This document shows positions 43,139-50,473 of a stretch of 57,813 nucleotides of DNA, piece after piece (position 1 is the stretch's first letter; each line of letters begins with the position of its first letter). The notes below the pieces were generated by a model. The model did no database searches, had not been told where the DNA came from, and saw nothing but the letters and a program-made list of their open reading frames with translations. The position numbers and the translations under genes were made by a program. The stretch is from Thermoactinospora rubra (lineage in GTDB: Bacteria > Actinomycetota > Actinomycetes > Streptosporangiales > Streptosporangiaceae): positions 1 to 57,813 of the forward strand of contig NZ_MSZZ01000061.1 of NCBI RefSeq assembly GCF_002093975.1, in the 5' to 3' direction.

Positions 43139-46090
43139 TCATGGACAGACGCTCCGGGATCTCGTCATCCGGTCCAGCAGGGCGACCGCGAAGTCGATCG
43201 TCTCCCGCAGGGTCAGCTCGCGGCCCCTCGCGACCGACACGTCGAACGCCTCCGGCCGCATGCCCGCCCGCAGCCGCTCGACCACGTGGGAGAACTCGGT
43301 GTTGACCCCGGTGAACAGCGAGGCCACCGGGGCGGGCGGCAGGGCGCCGAAGAGGATCGCGGCGTCCTCGTGACGGCCGGCCTTGGCGAGGAGCCGTACG
43401 ACCCCGCGCATGGCCACGGCCAGCGGGATGCCCAGCCTGGGGCGTGACCATTCGCGCAGCAGGTCGCGATAGGTGGCGGCGGACCGCTGCGGGTCACCGT
43501 ACTCCGCCTCCGCCGACGCCGCCGCGATCCAGGACGTGCAGACGAGGTAGTTGTTCCGGCTCTCCCTCGACAGCCTCGCCGCGCGCCAGAAGGCTTCGGG
43601 AACCTCGCGGGGCCGCAGTGCCAGGGACAGCTCCCCCTCCAGGATGGCCACCGCGATCCGTAGATCCAGCGACTCCTGCCTGCGGGCCTCCGCCCGGACG
43701 CCTTCCAGCGCCGCCCGCGCCTCCTCCAGCCTGCCGAGCCGGGTGAGGGTGAGGGCGAGGCAGCCGCTGGAGAAGGCGGCCTGCCACCTGTCGCCCATCA
43801 GCCCGGACAACCGCACCGATTCCCGGTAGTGGGCCGCGGCGTCCTCCAGCCGCTGCCGGTGGAGGGCGACGTCGCCGTGAAGGTCGTGGCCGTGACACAA
43901 GACTCGCGGGTCGTCGGAGCCTTCCATCGCCTTGCGGGCGTATTCCTCCGCCGTGGCCAGGTCGCCGTGATACCACGCCCCACGTCCGGCGGACACGAAC
44001 GCGGCGCCGAGGAGCGGATGACCGCTGCCCGTTGCCAGACGGACGGCCTCCTGCGCCCACTCGAACAGCTCGGCGCGCATGGTGGCCACTCCCAGCTGGC
44101 ACAGCGAAGCGGTGAGCCTCAGCAGGCCGTCGATGTCGCGAGAGTCGGCGAGCCGGCGATGCGCCGCCCTGAAGTTGTGGATGTCGCTCTCGAGTTCCGC
44201 GATCCAGTCGCGGCCGGGTTCCGACCGGTCCCGCATCACCCGTTCGGCGTGCGCGGTGAACCAGTGCGCGTGGCGAGACGCGACGAGGTCGGCGGTTCCC
44301 GCCTCGTGCAGCCGCTCGAGGCCGTATCGCCGCAGGGTTTCCAGCAGCCGGTAGCGAGGGGGCTCGTCCGTCCCGGCGAAGGCGGCCCGGTCGAGCAGCG
44401 ATCGGTCGGCCAGGTCGAGAACGCGGGTCGTCAGTCGCGCCGGCGACAGGCCGGAGGTCACGACTCCCGCCGCCGCGTCCAGGGTGAAGTCGCCGGGGAA
44501 GATCGCGAGCTGCGGGTACACCTTCCGCTGCTCGGCGTCCAGGCGCTCGAACGACCAGTCCACCACGTCCCACAGCGAGCGGTGGCGCGGGGTCGCGCTC
44601 CTCGGCTCGCTGAGCAAGGTCAGCCTGTCGTCCAGCCTGCGCACCATCTCCGCGACGGGCAGCGTGCGGGTCCGGGCGGCGGCCAGCTCGATCGCGAGCG
44701 GCAGCCCGTCGAGGCGGAGGCACAGCTCCTCCACAGACCGCAGGTCATAGCCGTCGGATTCGAACCGTGAATTGGCCGCCTGCGCCCTGTCGATGAACAG
44801 CTTGACGGCCTCGCCGGCGAGCCCGTCTCCCGGTTCCACGCGCAGCGGCTCGACGTGGTAGACACGCTCACCCTGTACGGCCAGCGGCTCTCTGCTGGTC
44901 GCCAGGACGGCGATCCTGCCGGGAACCGACAGCAGGCGGCCGACCAGTGCCGAGACGGTCTGGAGGAGGTGCTCGCAGTTGTCCAGGACAAGCAGGGAGC
45001 GCCTGCCCGCGAGCGCCTGGAGGAGGCTCGACTCCTCCATCGCCTCGGGGAGCAGCCGGGCCGCGGCCGCCAGGGCGTGAGGGACCGCGCCGGGCTCGCT
45101 GACCTCGCCGAGACCGCACAGCAGTACGCCGTCGGGGTACTTGTGGCTCACCTTGTCGGCCACATGCAGGGCCAGGCGTGTCTTCCCCACGCCACCTGGG
45201 CCGACCAGCGTCGTCACGCTCCGGCCGGCCAGGCAGTCCGCGATCTTCTTGATGTCGTTCTCCCGCCCCACGAAGGTGTCGGGCGGCAGCACAATGTCGC
45301 GGTCGACGATCCGCGCCGGCGCCGTGCCGCCGGAGCCCGTGAGGGACGGCATCTCGTGCCGCAGGATCTCCAGCTCGATTTTCTGGAGATAGGGAGACGG
45401 GTCGAGCCCGAGCTCTTCGGCCAGCCGGTGCTTGTAGTTCTCGTACAGGTGCAACGCGTCCACGTGCCGTCCGGACTCATACAGCAGGCGCATGAGCATG
45501 CCCAGGGGGCGCTCCTGCAGGGGCTGGGCCGCGACGCATGCCTCCAGGAGCGCCAGCGCCTCCGCGGTCCGCCCGAGCGCGACCAGCACCTCGGCGCGTT
45601 CTTCCATGGCCACGTGACGCAGCTGATCCAGTCGTGCCGCCTCGGCCTGGAGGTGCAGCACGTCCGCGACGTCCTGAAAGGCGCTCCCCCGCCACAGCGC
45701 CTCCGCGCGCTCCAACCGCTGCAGCGCGCGTTCCGGGCCGGCCTGTTTGTCGGCACGTGCCTGGGTGAGCAGGTCTTCGAAGACGAGCGCGTCCAGCGCG
45801 TCCGGCCGGATGTGGAGGCGATATCCCGACGATTCCGTGCGCAGCATGTCCTGCCCGTCCAGCCCAAGACACTTCCTCAACCGGCAGACGGCGTTGTGCA
45901 GGGCGCCGACCGGCTTGGCGGGCATGGCGTCCGGCCACATCGCCTCCATCAGCCGCTGCGACGAGACGACTTCCCCGTGGTGCGCCAGCAGGACCGCCAG
46001 CAGGCGCCTCTGTTTCGCGGAGTGCAGCTGTACGGGTCGCCCGTCCGCGTCGACGGCGATGACGGGACCGAGAACCCCGAAGAACACCAC
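43139..46090 (-). CDS. SARP/AfsR-type regulator with BTAD, NB-ARC and TPR domains
   Basis: About 983 residues. N-terminal OmpR-like winged helix (FFGVLGPVIAVDADG, LHSAKQRRLLAVLLAH) and BTAD domain (about 100-245, ending ENYKHRLAEELGLDPSPYLQ) form a SARP DNA-binding unit. The NB-ARC ATPase follows, with FVGRENDIKKIADCLAG, P-loop VGPGGVGKT (Lys303), LLVLDNCEHLLQTVSALVGR and LPLAIELAAAR. The C-terminal 350 residues are helical TPR-like repeats. Start: GGAG directly abuts GTG 46099, so GTG 46090, 9 nt from GGAG, is more plausible; 46087 is close. AfsR-like proteins activate secondary metabolism or development genes. No biosynthetic cluster is seen in the window, so the targets are unknown. Confidence 0.92.
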   Translation of the reverse strand: MVFFGVLGPVIAVDADGRPVQLHSAKQRRLLAVLLAHHGEVVSSQRLMEAMWPDAMPAKPVGALHNAVCRLRKCLGLDGQDMLRTESSGYRLHIRPDALDALVFEDLLTQARADKQAGPERALQRLERAEALWRGSAFQDVADVLHLQAEAARLDQLRHVAMEERAEVLVALGRTAEALALLEACVAAQPLQERPLGMLMRLLYESGRHVDALHLYENYKHRLAEELGLDPSPYLQKIELEILRHEMPSLTGSGGTAPARIVDRDIVLPPDTFVGRENDIKKIADCLAGRSVTTLVGPGGVGKTRLALHVADKVSHKYPDGVLLCGLGEVSEPGAVPHALAAAARLLPEAMEESSLLQALAGRRSLLVLDNCEHLLQTVSALVGRLLSVPGRIAVLATSREPLAVQGERVYHVEPLRVEPGDGLAGEAVKLFIDRAQAANSRFESDGYDLRSVEELCLRLDGLPLAIELAAARTRTLPVAEMVRRLDDRLTLLSEPRSATPRHRSLWDVVDWSFERLDAEQRKVYPQLAIFPGDFTLDAAAGVVTSGLSPARLTTRVLDLADRSLLDRAAFAGTDEPPRYRLLETLRRYGLERLHEAGTADLVASRHAHWFTAHAERVMRDRSEPGRDWIAELESDIHNFRAAHRRLADSRDIDGLLRLTASLCQLGVATMRAELFEWAQEAVRLATGSGHPLLGAAFVSAGRGAWYHGDLATAEEYARKAMEGSDDPRVLCHGHDLHGDVALHRQRLEDAAAHYRESVRLSGLMGDRWQAAFSSGCLALTLTRLGRLEEARAALEGVRAEARRQESLDLRIAVAILEGELSLALRPREVPEAFWRAARLSRESRNNYLVCTSWIAAASAEAEYGDPQRSAATYRDLLREWSRPRLGIPLAVAMRGVVRLLAKAGRHEDAAILFGALPPAPVASLFTGVNTEFSHVVERLRAGMRPEAFDVSVARGRELTLRETIDFAVALLDRMTRSRSVCP

Positions 46091-46139
46091 AGCTTTCACC
46101 TCCGCTGGTCACATCTGTGCTGTCGTGCGCAGATCCGCA

Positions 46140-46168
46140 CGTCATAGCCGCGAGAGCCACCTATGACG
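46140..46168. promoter_or_regulatory. Inverted repeat upstream of the SARP gene
   Basis: CGTCATAG (46140-46147) and CTATGACG (46161-46168) form a perfect 8-bp inverted repeat with a 13-bp spacer, so centres are about two helical turns apart. It lies 50-78 nt upstream of the SARP start. It could be an operator, possibly for autoregulation; SARPs more often bind direct repeats, so another regulator is possible. Confidence 0.4.
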
Positions 46169-46639
46169 CTCTCCTGTGTCCAACGGTGGCCCGGGGCGGG
46201 CGCGCGGCGCAACAGGGAGGGCGCCGTCCACGGCCCTCGTCCTTCCATGCCGGAGGCGGTAGCCGTACGTTGCTCACGAACAGGTCTTCAGCAGCCTGGA
46301 TGTGACAGCGAACACGGGATGCCCCCGCGGCACTCACCTGCCACTACGGGTGTTCGCGACCAGAGGTTCCGCAAGTGGTATTAATGCACACTCCCATCGC
46401 CGCTCGGGTGGCTGCGGCCTCGCTCGCCACGCAGGCCGCGCAGCCGTCCCATCATGTGCGCGTCCATTCATGGAGTACGACGAGGTGCGCGCTCGGTTCC
46501 AGGATTCAGGGGCAAGGTCGCCGAATCGGCCGCGTGAGAAACCTCCACGCGCCCGTGTGCCGTACCGCTTGAGGAGGGGAGAACCACGAACCCATGTCCA
46601 ACGTGAACGGATATCTCGAGGACCTGGCCGGACCACCGC
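46169..46639. other. 470-bp stretch without a recognisable gene
   Basis: Between the SARP upstream region and the VOC gene stop (46640). Only short, low-complexity frames are present, and none has a good start, family motif or clear codon pattern. No tRNA or hairpin-type RNA was recognised. It may hold the SARP promoter and eroded sequence. Confidence 0.5.
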
Positions 46640-47011
46640 TCAATCGCTTTCAACCGGCTCCCAATAGACCTCGATCCGGTACCCGTCCGGGTCGAGGCAT
46701 TTGAACGCCACGTACTCAGGGAGGTCATAGTGCTCGACCACTCCGACGCCGTCGGCCTCCAGGCGCGCCAGCGCCGACCGGACTTCATCGGGATCGTCCA
46801 GCCGGAAACCGAAGTGAAGGAACTCCGGAAGGGACGGCACTTGCTGCCCGCCGTGCAGGGCCAAATCGAAGCCGCCGTCATTCCTGACGATGACCGTGCC
46901 GTCGTCGTACCGCCGCGCGCGGGCGGGGTCGAAACCGAAGTACTTCTCGTAGAAGGCGAGGCTGCGATCGGCGTCGCGCACCGGGAGCGCGAGATGGAGC
47001 AGGTGCATCAT
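46640..47011 (-). CDS. VOC-family (glyoxalase/bleomycin-resistance-type) protein
   Basis: A protein of 123 residues with two beta-alpha-beta-beta-beta units: HLALPVRDADRSLAFYEKYF in the first, EFLHFGFRLDDPDEVRSALA and CLDPDGYRIEVYWEP in the second. The residues usually used for metal are His near the start (LLHLALPV), His in FLHFGF and Glu in IEVYWE. The family includes glyoxalases, dioxygenases and antibiotic-binding proteins; which applies cannot be told. A GGAGGT site precedes ATG 47011. Isolated gene, with no functional tie to the neighbours. Confidence 0.88.
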   Translation of the reverse strand: MMHLLHLALPVRDADRSLAFYEKYFGFDPARARRYDDGTVIVRNDGGFDLALHGGQQVPSLPEFLHFGFRLDDPDEVRSALARLEADGVGVVEHYDLPEYVAFKCLDPDGYRIEVYWEPVESD

Positions 47012-47162
47012 GGACGGACCTCCACCTTAAGATCATCGCGGCTTGAAGTCGGCAGGGCCAGCGCAACGACACTCATCCGCGCACCGTGCTGGGCCACTGA
47101 CGTATACGGTCCCTCCAGGACAGTCGGTTCCAGCCAAGGGACGACGGCTGCCTGCCGTCACC

Positions 47163-47531
47163 TCAGCTCGGCACGAGCGGGCAGCGACCGGCTCGGCAGT
47201 CTTCGAGCGTCCGCAGTACGGCGTGGCGGGCCCGGACCAGGTCGGCGATCCTGGCGTCGATCCGGTCGGCCACGGCCTCCAGCCGCCACCGCTCGCTGTC
47301 GCAGGTGGCGCCGCCGGCGTCGTGGGCGGCCAGCGCGTCGACGACCTCATCCAGCGTGAAGCCCAGCTCCTGCAGCACCTTGGCCTGCCGGATGCGTTCG
47401 ACCGCCGCGGGGGTGAAGACGCGATAGCCAGAGGGCCGGCGCTCGGCCGGGGGGAGGACGCCGCGCCGTTCGTAGAACCGGACCGTGTCCACGCTGACGC
47501 CGGCTTCCCGGGCGACCTCGCCGATCTTCAC
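47163..47531 (-). CDS. MerR-family metal/thiol-responsive regulator (first copy)
   Basis: A protein of 122 residues. N-terminal MerR helix-turn-helix (MKIGEVAREAGVSVDTVRFY, ERRGVLPPAERRPSGYRVF) and a dimerisation helix, followed by cysteines 77 (ATCDSE), 112 and 117 (DCRAGRCPL). One Cys at the start of the dimer helix and a Cys pair in the C-terminal loop is the pattern of metal-sensing MerR proteins (MerR, ZntR, PbrR), suggesting a soft metal such as Hg, Pb, Zn or Cd. It is divergent from a CCxFF protein gene; a MerR-type promoter lies between them (47545-47576). Confidence 0.88.
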   Translation of the reverse strand: MKIGEVAREAGVSVDTVRFYERRGVLPPAERRPSGYRVFTPAAVERIRQAKVLQELGFTLDEVVDALAAHDAGGATCDSERWRLEAVADRIDARIADLVRARHAVLRTLEDCRAGRCPLVPS

Positions 47532-47544
47532 GCGGCATCACCTC

Positions 47545-47576
47545 TTGACTCTGGAGTATGGTCCAGACTCTAGGCT
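47545..47576 (+). promoter_or_regulatory. MerR-type promoter with long spacer and dyad (first copy)
   Basis: TTGACT (47545-47550) and TAGGCT (47571-47576) are 20 bp apart, longer than normal and typical of MerR-activated promoters. The spacer region holds the inverted repeat TCTGGA-gtatgg-TCCAGA (47550-47567). It points at the CCxFF gene that starts at 47635 and lies between it and the divergent MerR gene (start 47531). Confidence 0.75.
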
Positions 47577-47634
47577 CGCGGGTGCCCGGTCACAAGACCG
47601 CCGGCGTTCCCGACCTTCGGAAAGGAGCGCGGCC

Positions 47635-48039
47635 GTGGACATCCCGCCCGCTTCCACACCCGTCGTGTGCGACATGAGCACCGCCCCCGACACCGTCCCG
47701 CAGCGCCTGGAGGAATACCGGCAGCTGTTCGCCCGCGCCCTCGTCGGCCGCGAGAAGACCGGCCGGGGAGTCCGCTTCCGCTTCCGCGCCGAGCCGGGCC
47801 TGCGGGCCCACATCGAGGACCTGGCCGCGCGGGAGAAGGCCTGCTGCGCCTTCTTCGCCTTCGAGGTCACCCTCGACGGAGGGGAGATCGTCTGGGACTG
47901 GGCGGTCAGCGACGACGACGCCGCCCGCGCCGTCCTGGACGAGTTCTACCACCTGCCCGACCGCGCCGCCCACAGCCCGGCCGAGGTGCGCGACCGCCTG
48001 GAGGGCAAGGGCCTGGCCTTCGCCGGCGACCCCGGCTGA
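47635..48039 (+). CDS. Small CCxFF-motif protein (first paralogue), putative soft-metal/thiol binder
   Basis: A protein of 134 residues from GTG 47635 with an AAGGAG site at good spacing. It is soluble, without signal peptide or membrane helix. Cys12 (VVCDMST) lies near the N-terminus. A central block LAAREKACCAFFAFEVTLDG holds the vicinal pair Cys70-Cys71, followed by a charged helix with VLDEFYHLP. The block is shared with the product of 48096-48449 (LAARENSCCSFFTFTLTVAD), so the two are paralogues. No known family is recognised. Three thiols and control by a metal-type MerR suggest that it binds a thiophilic metal or a reactive electrophile; this is inference. Confidence 0.8.
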   Translation: MDIPPASTPVVCDMSTAPDTVPQRLEEYRQLFARALVGREKTGRGVRFRFRAEPGLRAHIEDLAAREKACCAFFAFEVTLDGGEIVWDWAVSDDDAARAVLDEFYHLPDRAAHSPAEVRDRLEGKGLAFAGDPG

Positions 48040-48057
48040 GATCCTGCTCGCAGGAGC

Positions 48058-48089
48058 TTGCATCCGGTACCTGGGTACAGCCTTACCGT
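48058..48089 (+). promoter_or_regulatory. MerR-type promoter with long spacer and dyad (second copy), likely leaderless
   Basis: TTGCAT (48058-48063) and TACCGT (48084-48089) are 20 bp apart. The perfect dyad GTACC-TG-GGTAC (48067-48078) sits in the spacer, the arrangement of MerR operators. The -10 element ends only 6 nt before the ATG of the second CCxFF gene (48096), so transcription would begin at about the start codon. A leaderless mRNA, common in actinomycetes, is expected. Confidence 0.75.
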
Positions 48090-48095
48090 CGAGGT

Positions 48096-48449
48096 ATGAC
48101 GGCAAAGGACATAGCCCTTGACCTGCGGTGGGCCTCGGCGGAGTGCACACTGCCCACGGCTGAGCAGCCGCTGCGCGAGGCCGAGTTCGACGCCTTGTTC
48201 GCGGCAGCCGTACAGGCGATCCAGAGGCCGGACCGCACCCGGCTGCGGCTGGAGCTGATCTTCACTCCGGCGAACGCCGCGCGGGCCGCGGAGCTGGCGG
48301 CCCGGGAGAACAGCTGCTGCTCGTTCTTCACCTTCACCCTCACCGTCGCCGACGGCGTCATGGCGCTGGAGGCGCAGGTACCCGAGCAGCAGGTCGACGT
48401 GCTGGATGCGTTGCAGGCGCGGGCCCGCGCGGCGGCCGGGCCGGCGTGA
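48096..48449 (+). CDS. Small CCxFF-motif protein (second paralogue)
   Basis: A protein of 117 residues, soluble. Cys17 (SAECTLP) lies near the N-terminus and Cys74-Cys75 in LAARENSCCSFFTFTLTVAD; preceding LRLELIFTPANAARAAEL and following VDVLDALQARA align with the first paralogue. There is no ribosome binding site, but the ATG is at the predicted transcription start, which fits leaderless translation. It is followed by a rhodanese (39 nt) and a second MerR gene, forming an operon under its own MerR-type promoter. Function unknown; a thiol-based metal or sulfane-sulfur role is the working guess. Confidence 0.8.
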   Translation: MTAKDIALDLRWASAECTLPTAEQPLREAEFDALFAAAVQAIQRPDRTRLRLELIFTPANAARAAELAARENSCCSFFTFTLTVADGVMALEAQVPEQQVDVLDALQARARAAAGPA

Positions 48450-48488
48450 CCTCCCGGCCGCGCCGGATCACCGAAGGGAGGACCGCTG

Positions 48489-48842
48489 ATGGAGGGCATC
48501 ACGCGCGAGGATCTGCTCGCCTTGCTGGAGACCGGGAGCGTTCAGCTGGTCGAGGCATTGCCGGTCGACGCCTACGCCGCCGAGCACATCCCCGGGGCGC
48601 GCAACGTGCCCGGCCCGCTGACCGCTGAGCTGGCCGCGCAAGTGGCGCCCGACCGGGACGCCACCGTGGTGGTGTACTGCTCGGGCCCGTACTGCAACCG
48701 CTCGAAGATCGCCGCCGCGGCGTTCGCCCGGCTCGGCTACCGCGACGTGCGCGTCTACACCGGCGGCAAGCAGGACTGGGCCGAGGCCGGGCTCGCCTTC
48801 GAAGGTAGCCGGGCGGGTGAGGGGGGCACGCATGCCGCCTGA
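48489..48842 (+). CDS. Rhodanese-domain protein
   Basis: A protein of 117 residues with a single rhodanese domain: VEALPVDAYAAEHIPGARNV, VVVYCSGPYCNRSKIAAAAF and YTGGKQDWAEAGLAFEG. The loop CSGPYC has the catalytic Cys64 and a second Cys69 (Cys-x4-Cys), suggesting that a persulfide may resolve to a disulfide. Such domains transfer sulfane sulfur or sense redox state. ATG 48489 follows a GGGAGGA site. It overlaps the second MerR gene by 11 nt and belongs to the CCxFF operon, so it probably supplies or removes thiol-bound sulfur during that response. Confidence 0.88.
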   Translation: MEGITREDLLALLETGSVQLVEALPVDAYAAEHIPGARNVPGPLTAELAAQVAPDRDATVVVYCSGPYCNRSKIAAAAFARLGYRDVRVYTGGKQDWAEAGLAFEGSRAGEGGTHAA

Positions 48843-49305
48843 CATCCGGGAGCCGTATCTGCGCACCGGGCAGGTCGCCGAGCGTGCCGGAGTCAACATC
48901 CAGACCCTGCGCTACTACGAGCGGCGGGGCCTGATCGCCGAACCGCGGCGCAGCCCCGGCGGGCACCGCGCCTACCCGCCCGAGACGGTGACCCTGCTGG
49001 GGGTGATCAAGGCGGCGCAGCGGCTCGGCTTCACCCTGGAGGAGGTGGCCGAGCTGCTGGAGACCGGACGGCGTCGCCACCCCAGCCCGGACCTACAGGA
49101 GCGGGCCAAGCTCAAGCTGGCCGAGATCGAAGCCAAGATCGCCGGCCTGCACGCCATCCGCGACGCCCTCAGCCAGGTGATCGCCGCCCGCTGCGACAGC
49201 CTGACCCGCTGCACCTGCCCGGACTGCCCGCTGCCGTACGCCCGGCTCGCCGGTGTGCCTGATCCGCGTCCTGATGATCATGTACGCTCCGCGCGGCGGA
49301 GATGA
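48832..49305 (+). CDS. MerR-family metal-type regulator (second copy)
   Basis: A protein of 157 residues. Helix-turn-helix PYLRTGQVAERAGVNIQTLR, YYERRGLIAEPRRSPGGHRAY is canonical, followed by a long dimerisation helix and a C-terminal loop with Cys121, Cys127, Cys129 and Cys132 (CDSLTRCTCPDCPLP). Compared with MerR, the Cys at the start of the dimer helix is missing, but the loop has four cysteines, so metal would be held mainly there. It is the last gene of the CCxFF/rhodanese operon and likely activates that operon through the dyad at 48067-48078, which would give positive feedback. The start lies inside the rhodanese 3' end (11-nt overlap). Confidence 0.9.
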   Translation: MPPDIREPYLRTGQVAERAGVNIQTLRYYERRGLIAEPRRSPGGHRAYPPETVTLLGVIKAAQRLGFTLEEVAELLETGRRRHPSPDLQERAKLKLAEIEAKIAGLHAIRDALSQVIAARCDSLTRCTCPDCPLPYARLAGVPDPRPDDHVRSARRR

Positions 49306-49342
49306 CGCTCAACGGCGGTCTTTTCCGAACCGCGCTTGGGGT

Positions 49343-49810
49343 TCAGCCGGCGTCCCGGGCCCGCGCTTCGGTGAGCTGCTTGATGTGCTGGTTGCGCAGC
49401 AGGATGAGCTTGGTCATGTAGCGGCGCAGGAGCAGGAGCTCCGCGAGCCCGCCCAGCGGGCCGTAGGGCGCGGCGAAGTCGACGACGTCCCGCATGACGG
49501 TGCCCTCGTCCGCCGCCTCGAAGCGGTGCGCGTGATGCCAGCGCCGGAACGGCCCGGCCACCTGCTCGTCCACGAAGTGGAACGGCCTGTCGCAGGCGCT
49601 GACGGTCGAGGTCATCCGCCAGGTGACGCCGAAGTGCCGCGCCTGCCATGTCACCCGGTCGCCGAGGGCGAGCTGCCCGGAGGTCACCCCGGCGACGGCG
49701 CGCTCCCGGGAGGCGCGCATCGAGGCGGTGTGGGCCTCGACCGACAGAGAGGTGTCGAAGACGAGTTCCAGCGGCGCGCGGACGAACGTGACGACCTCGA
49801 AACGCGGCAT
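49343..49810 (-). CDS. SRPBCC/START-like (CoxG-type) ligand-binding protein
   Basis: A protein of 155 residues from ATG 49810 (MPRFEVVTFVRAPLELVFDT). The family order is visible: EVVTFVRAPLELVFDTSLSV, LALGDRVTWQARHFGVTWRM, RPFHFVDEQVAGPFRRWHHA and HRFEAADEGTVMRDVVDF. The fold is a deep hydrophobic pocket used by polyketide cyclases, lipid carriers and similar proteins. An extension to 49870 is Arg-rich and unlikely. The ligand is unknown and the gene stands alone between MerR and GNAT genes. Confidence 0.85.
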   Translation of the reverse strand: MPRFEVVTFVRAPLELVFDTSLSVEAHTASMRASRERAVAGVTSGQLALGDRVTWQARHFGVTWRMTSTVSACDRPFHFVDEQVAGPFRRWHHAHRFEAADEGTVMRDVVDFAAPYGPLGGLAELLLLRRYMTKLILLRNQHIKQLTEARARDAG

Positions 49811-49936
49811 GGGCCAGATCCTACGGAGCGTGTTCCGCACCGGTCTCATCGGCGGCCGTCGGCGGGTCATCGAGCAGCCGCGGCTCCGGCGAAAATGATT
49901 CGCCGGAAGGGCGGCACCCGGCTAGCTTGGCCGTCT

Positions 49937-50473
49937 GTGACCCCGACCCTGCGCACCGAGCGCCTGCTGCTGGAGCCGTACGTCCCCGAAGACGAGGAAG
50001 CCTTCGTCGCCCTGTTCCAGGACCGGAGGGTTTCGCGGTGGATGGGCGACGGCCCTGCCACCGAGGCGGAGGATCGCGCCCTGTTCGGGCGGATCTTCAC
50101 GAAGGTCTACGCCGGGGATCTGTTCGACGTCTGGGCCGTTCGCCGCGACGGTGTCCTGATCGGGCACGCCGAGATCAAGCCGACCGACGTGGTCCAGGGC
50201 CACGAGATCATCTACGCGCTGGCCCCTGATGTGTGGGGGTCGGGCCTGGGCAGAGAGCTGGCCGAGGCGATCGTCGCCTACGGCTTCGACACCCTGGGGC
50301 TCACGGAGGTCTACGCCACCGTGGCGGCGGCGAACGGCGCCTCGCTGGCCGTACTGGACAGGATCGGCTTCGAGCACGTCCGGGACATCGCCGAGGACGA
50401 CGGCGGCATCACCCGCGTGCTGACGCGCCGCCGTGGACCGGGCGTGGGGTCTTCCGACGGGCGCCGAGGGTGA
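49937..50473 (+). CDS. GNAT N-acetyltransferase (RimJ-like)
   Basis: A protein of 178 residues from GTG 49937. It starts LRTERLLLEPYVPEDEEAFV, has the acetyl-CoA block IIYALAPDVWGSGLGRELAE (pyrophosphate loop WGSGLG) and the C-terminal VAAANGASLAVLDRIGFEHV of the RimJ/RimL group. Substrate, protein N-terminus or small amine, is unknown. Its last 65 nt overlap the 3' end of the convergent MFS gene. Confidence 0.88.
   Translation: MTPTLRTERLLLEPYVPEDEEAFVALFQDRRVSRWMGDGPATEAEDRALFGRIFTKVYAGDLFDVWAVRRDGVLIGHAEIKPTDVVQGHEIIYALAPDVWGSGLGRELAEAIVAYGFDTLGLTEVYATVAAANGASLAVLDRIGFEHVRDIAEDDGGITRVLTRRRGPGVGSSDGRRG

Noticed and set aside
46334..46636. Minus-strand frame of 100 codons in the gap before the VOC gene
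   Set aside because: No ribosome binding site, no motif and Arg-rich composition; it looks like chance.
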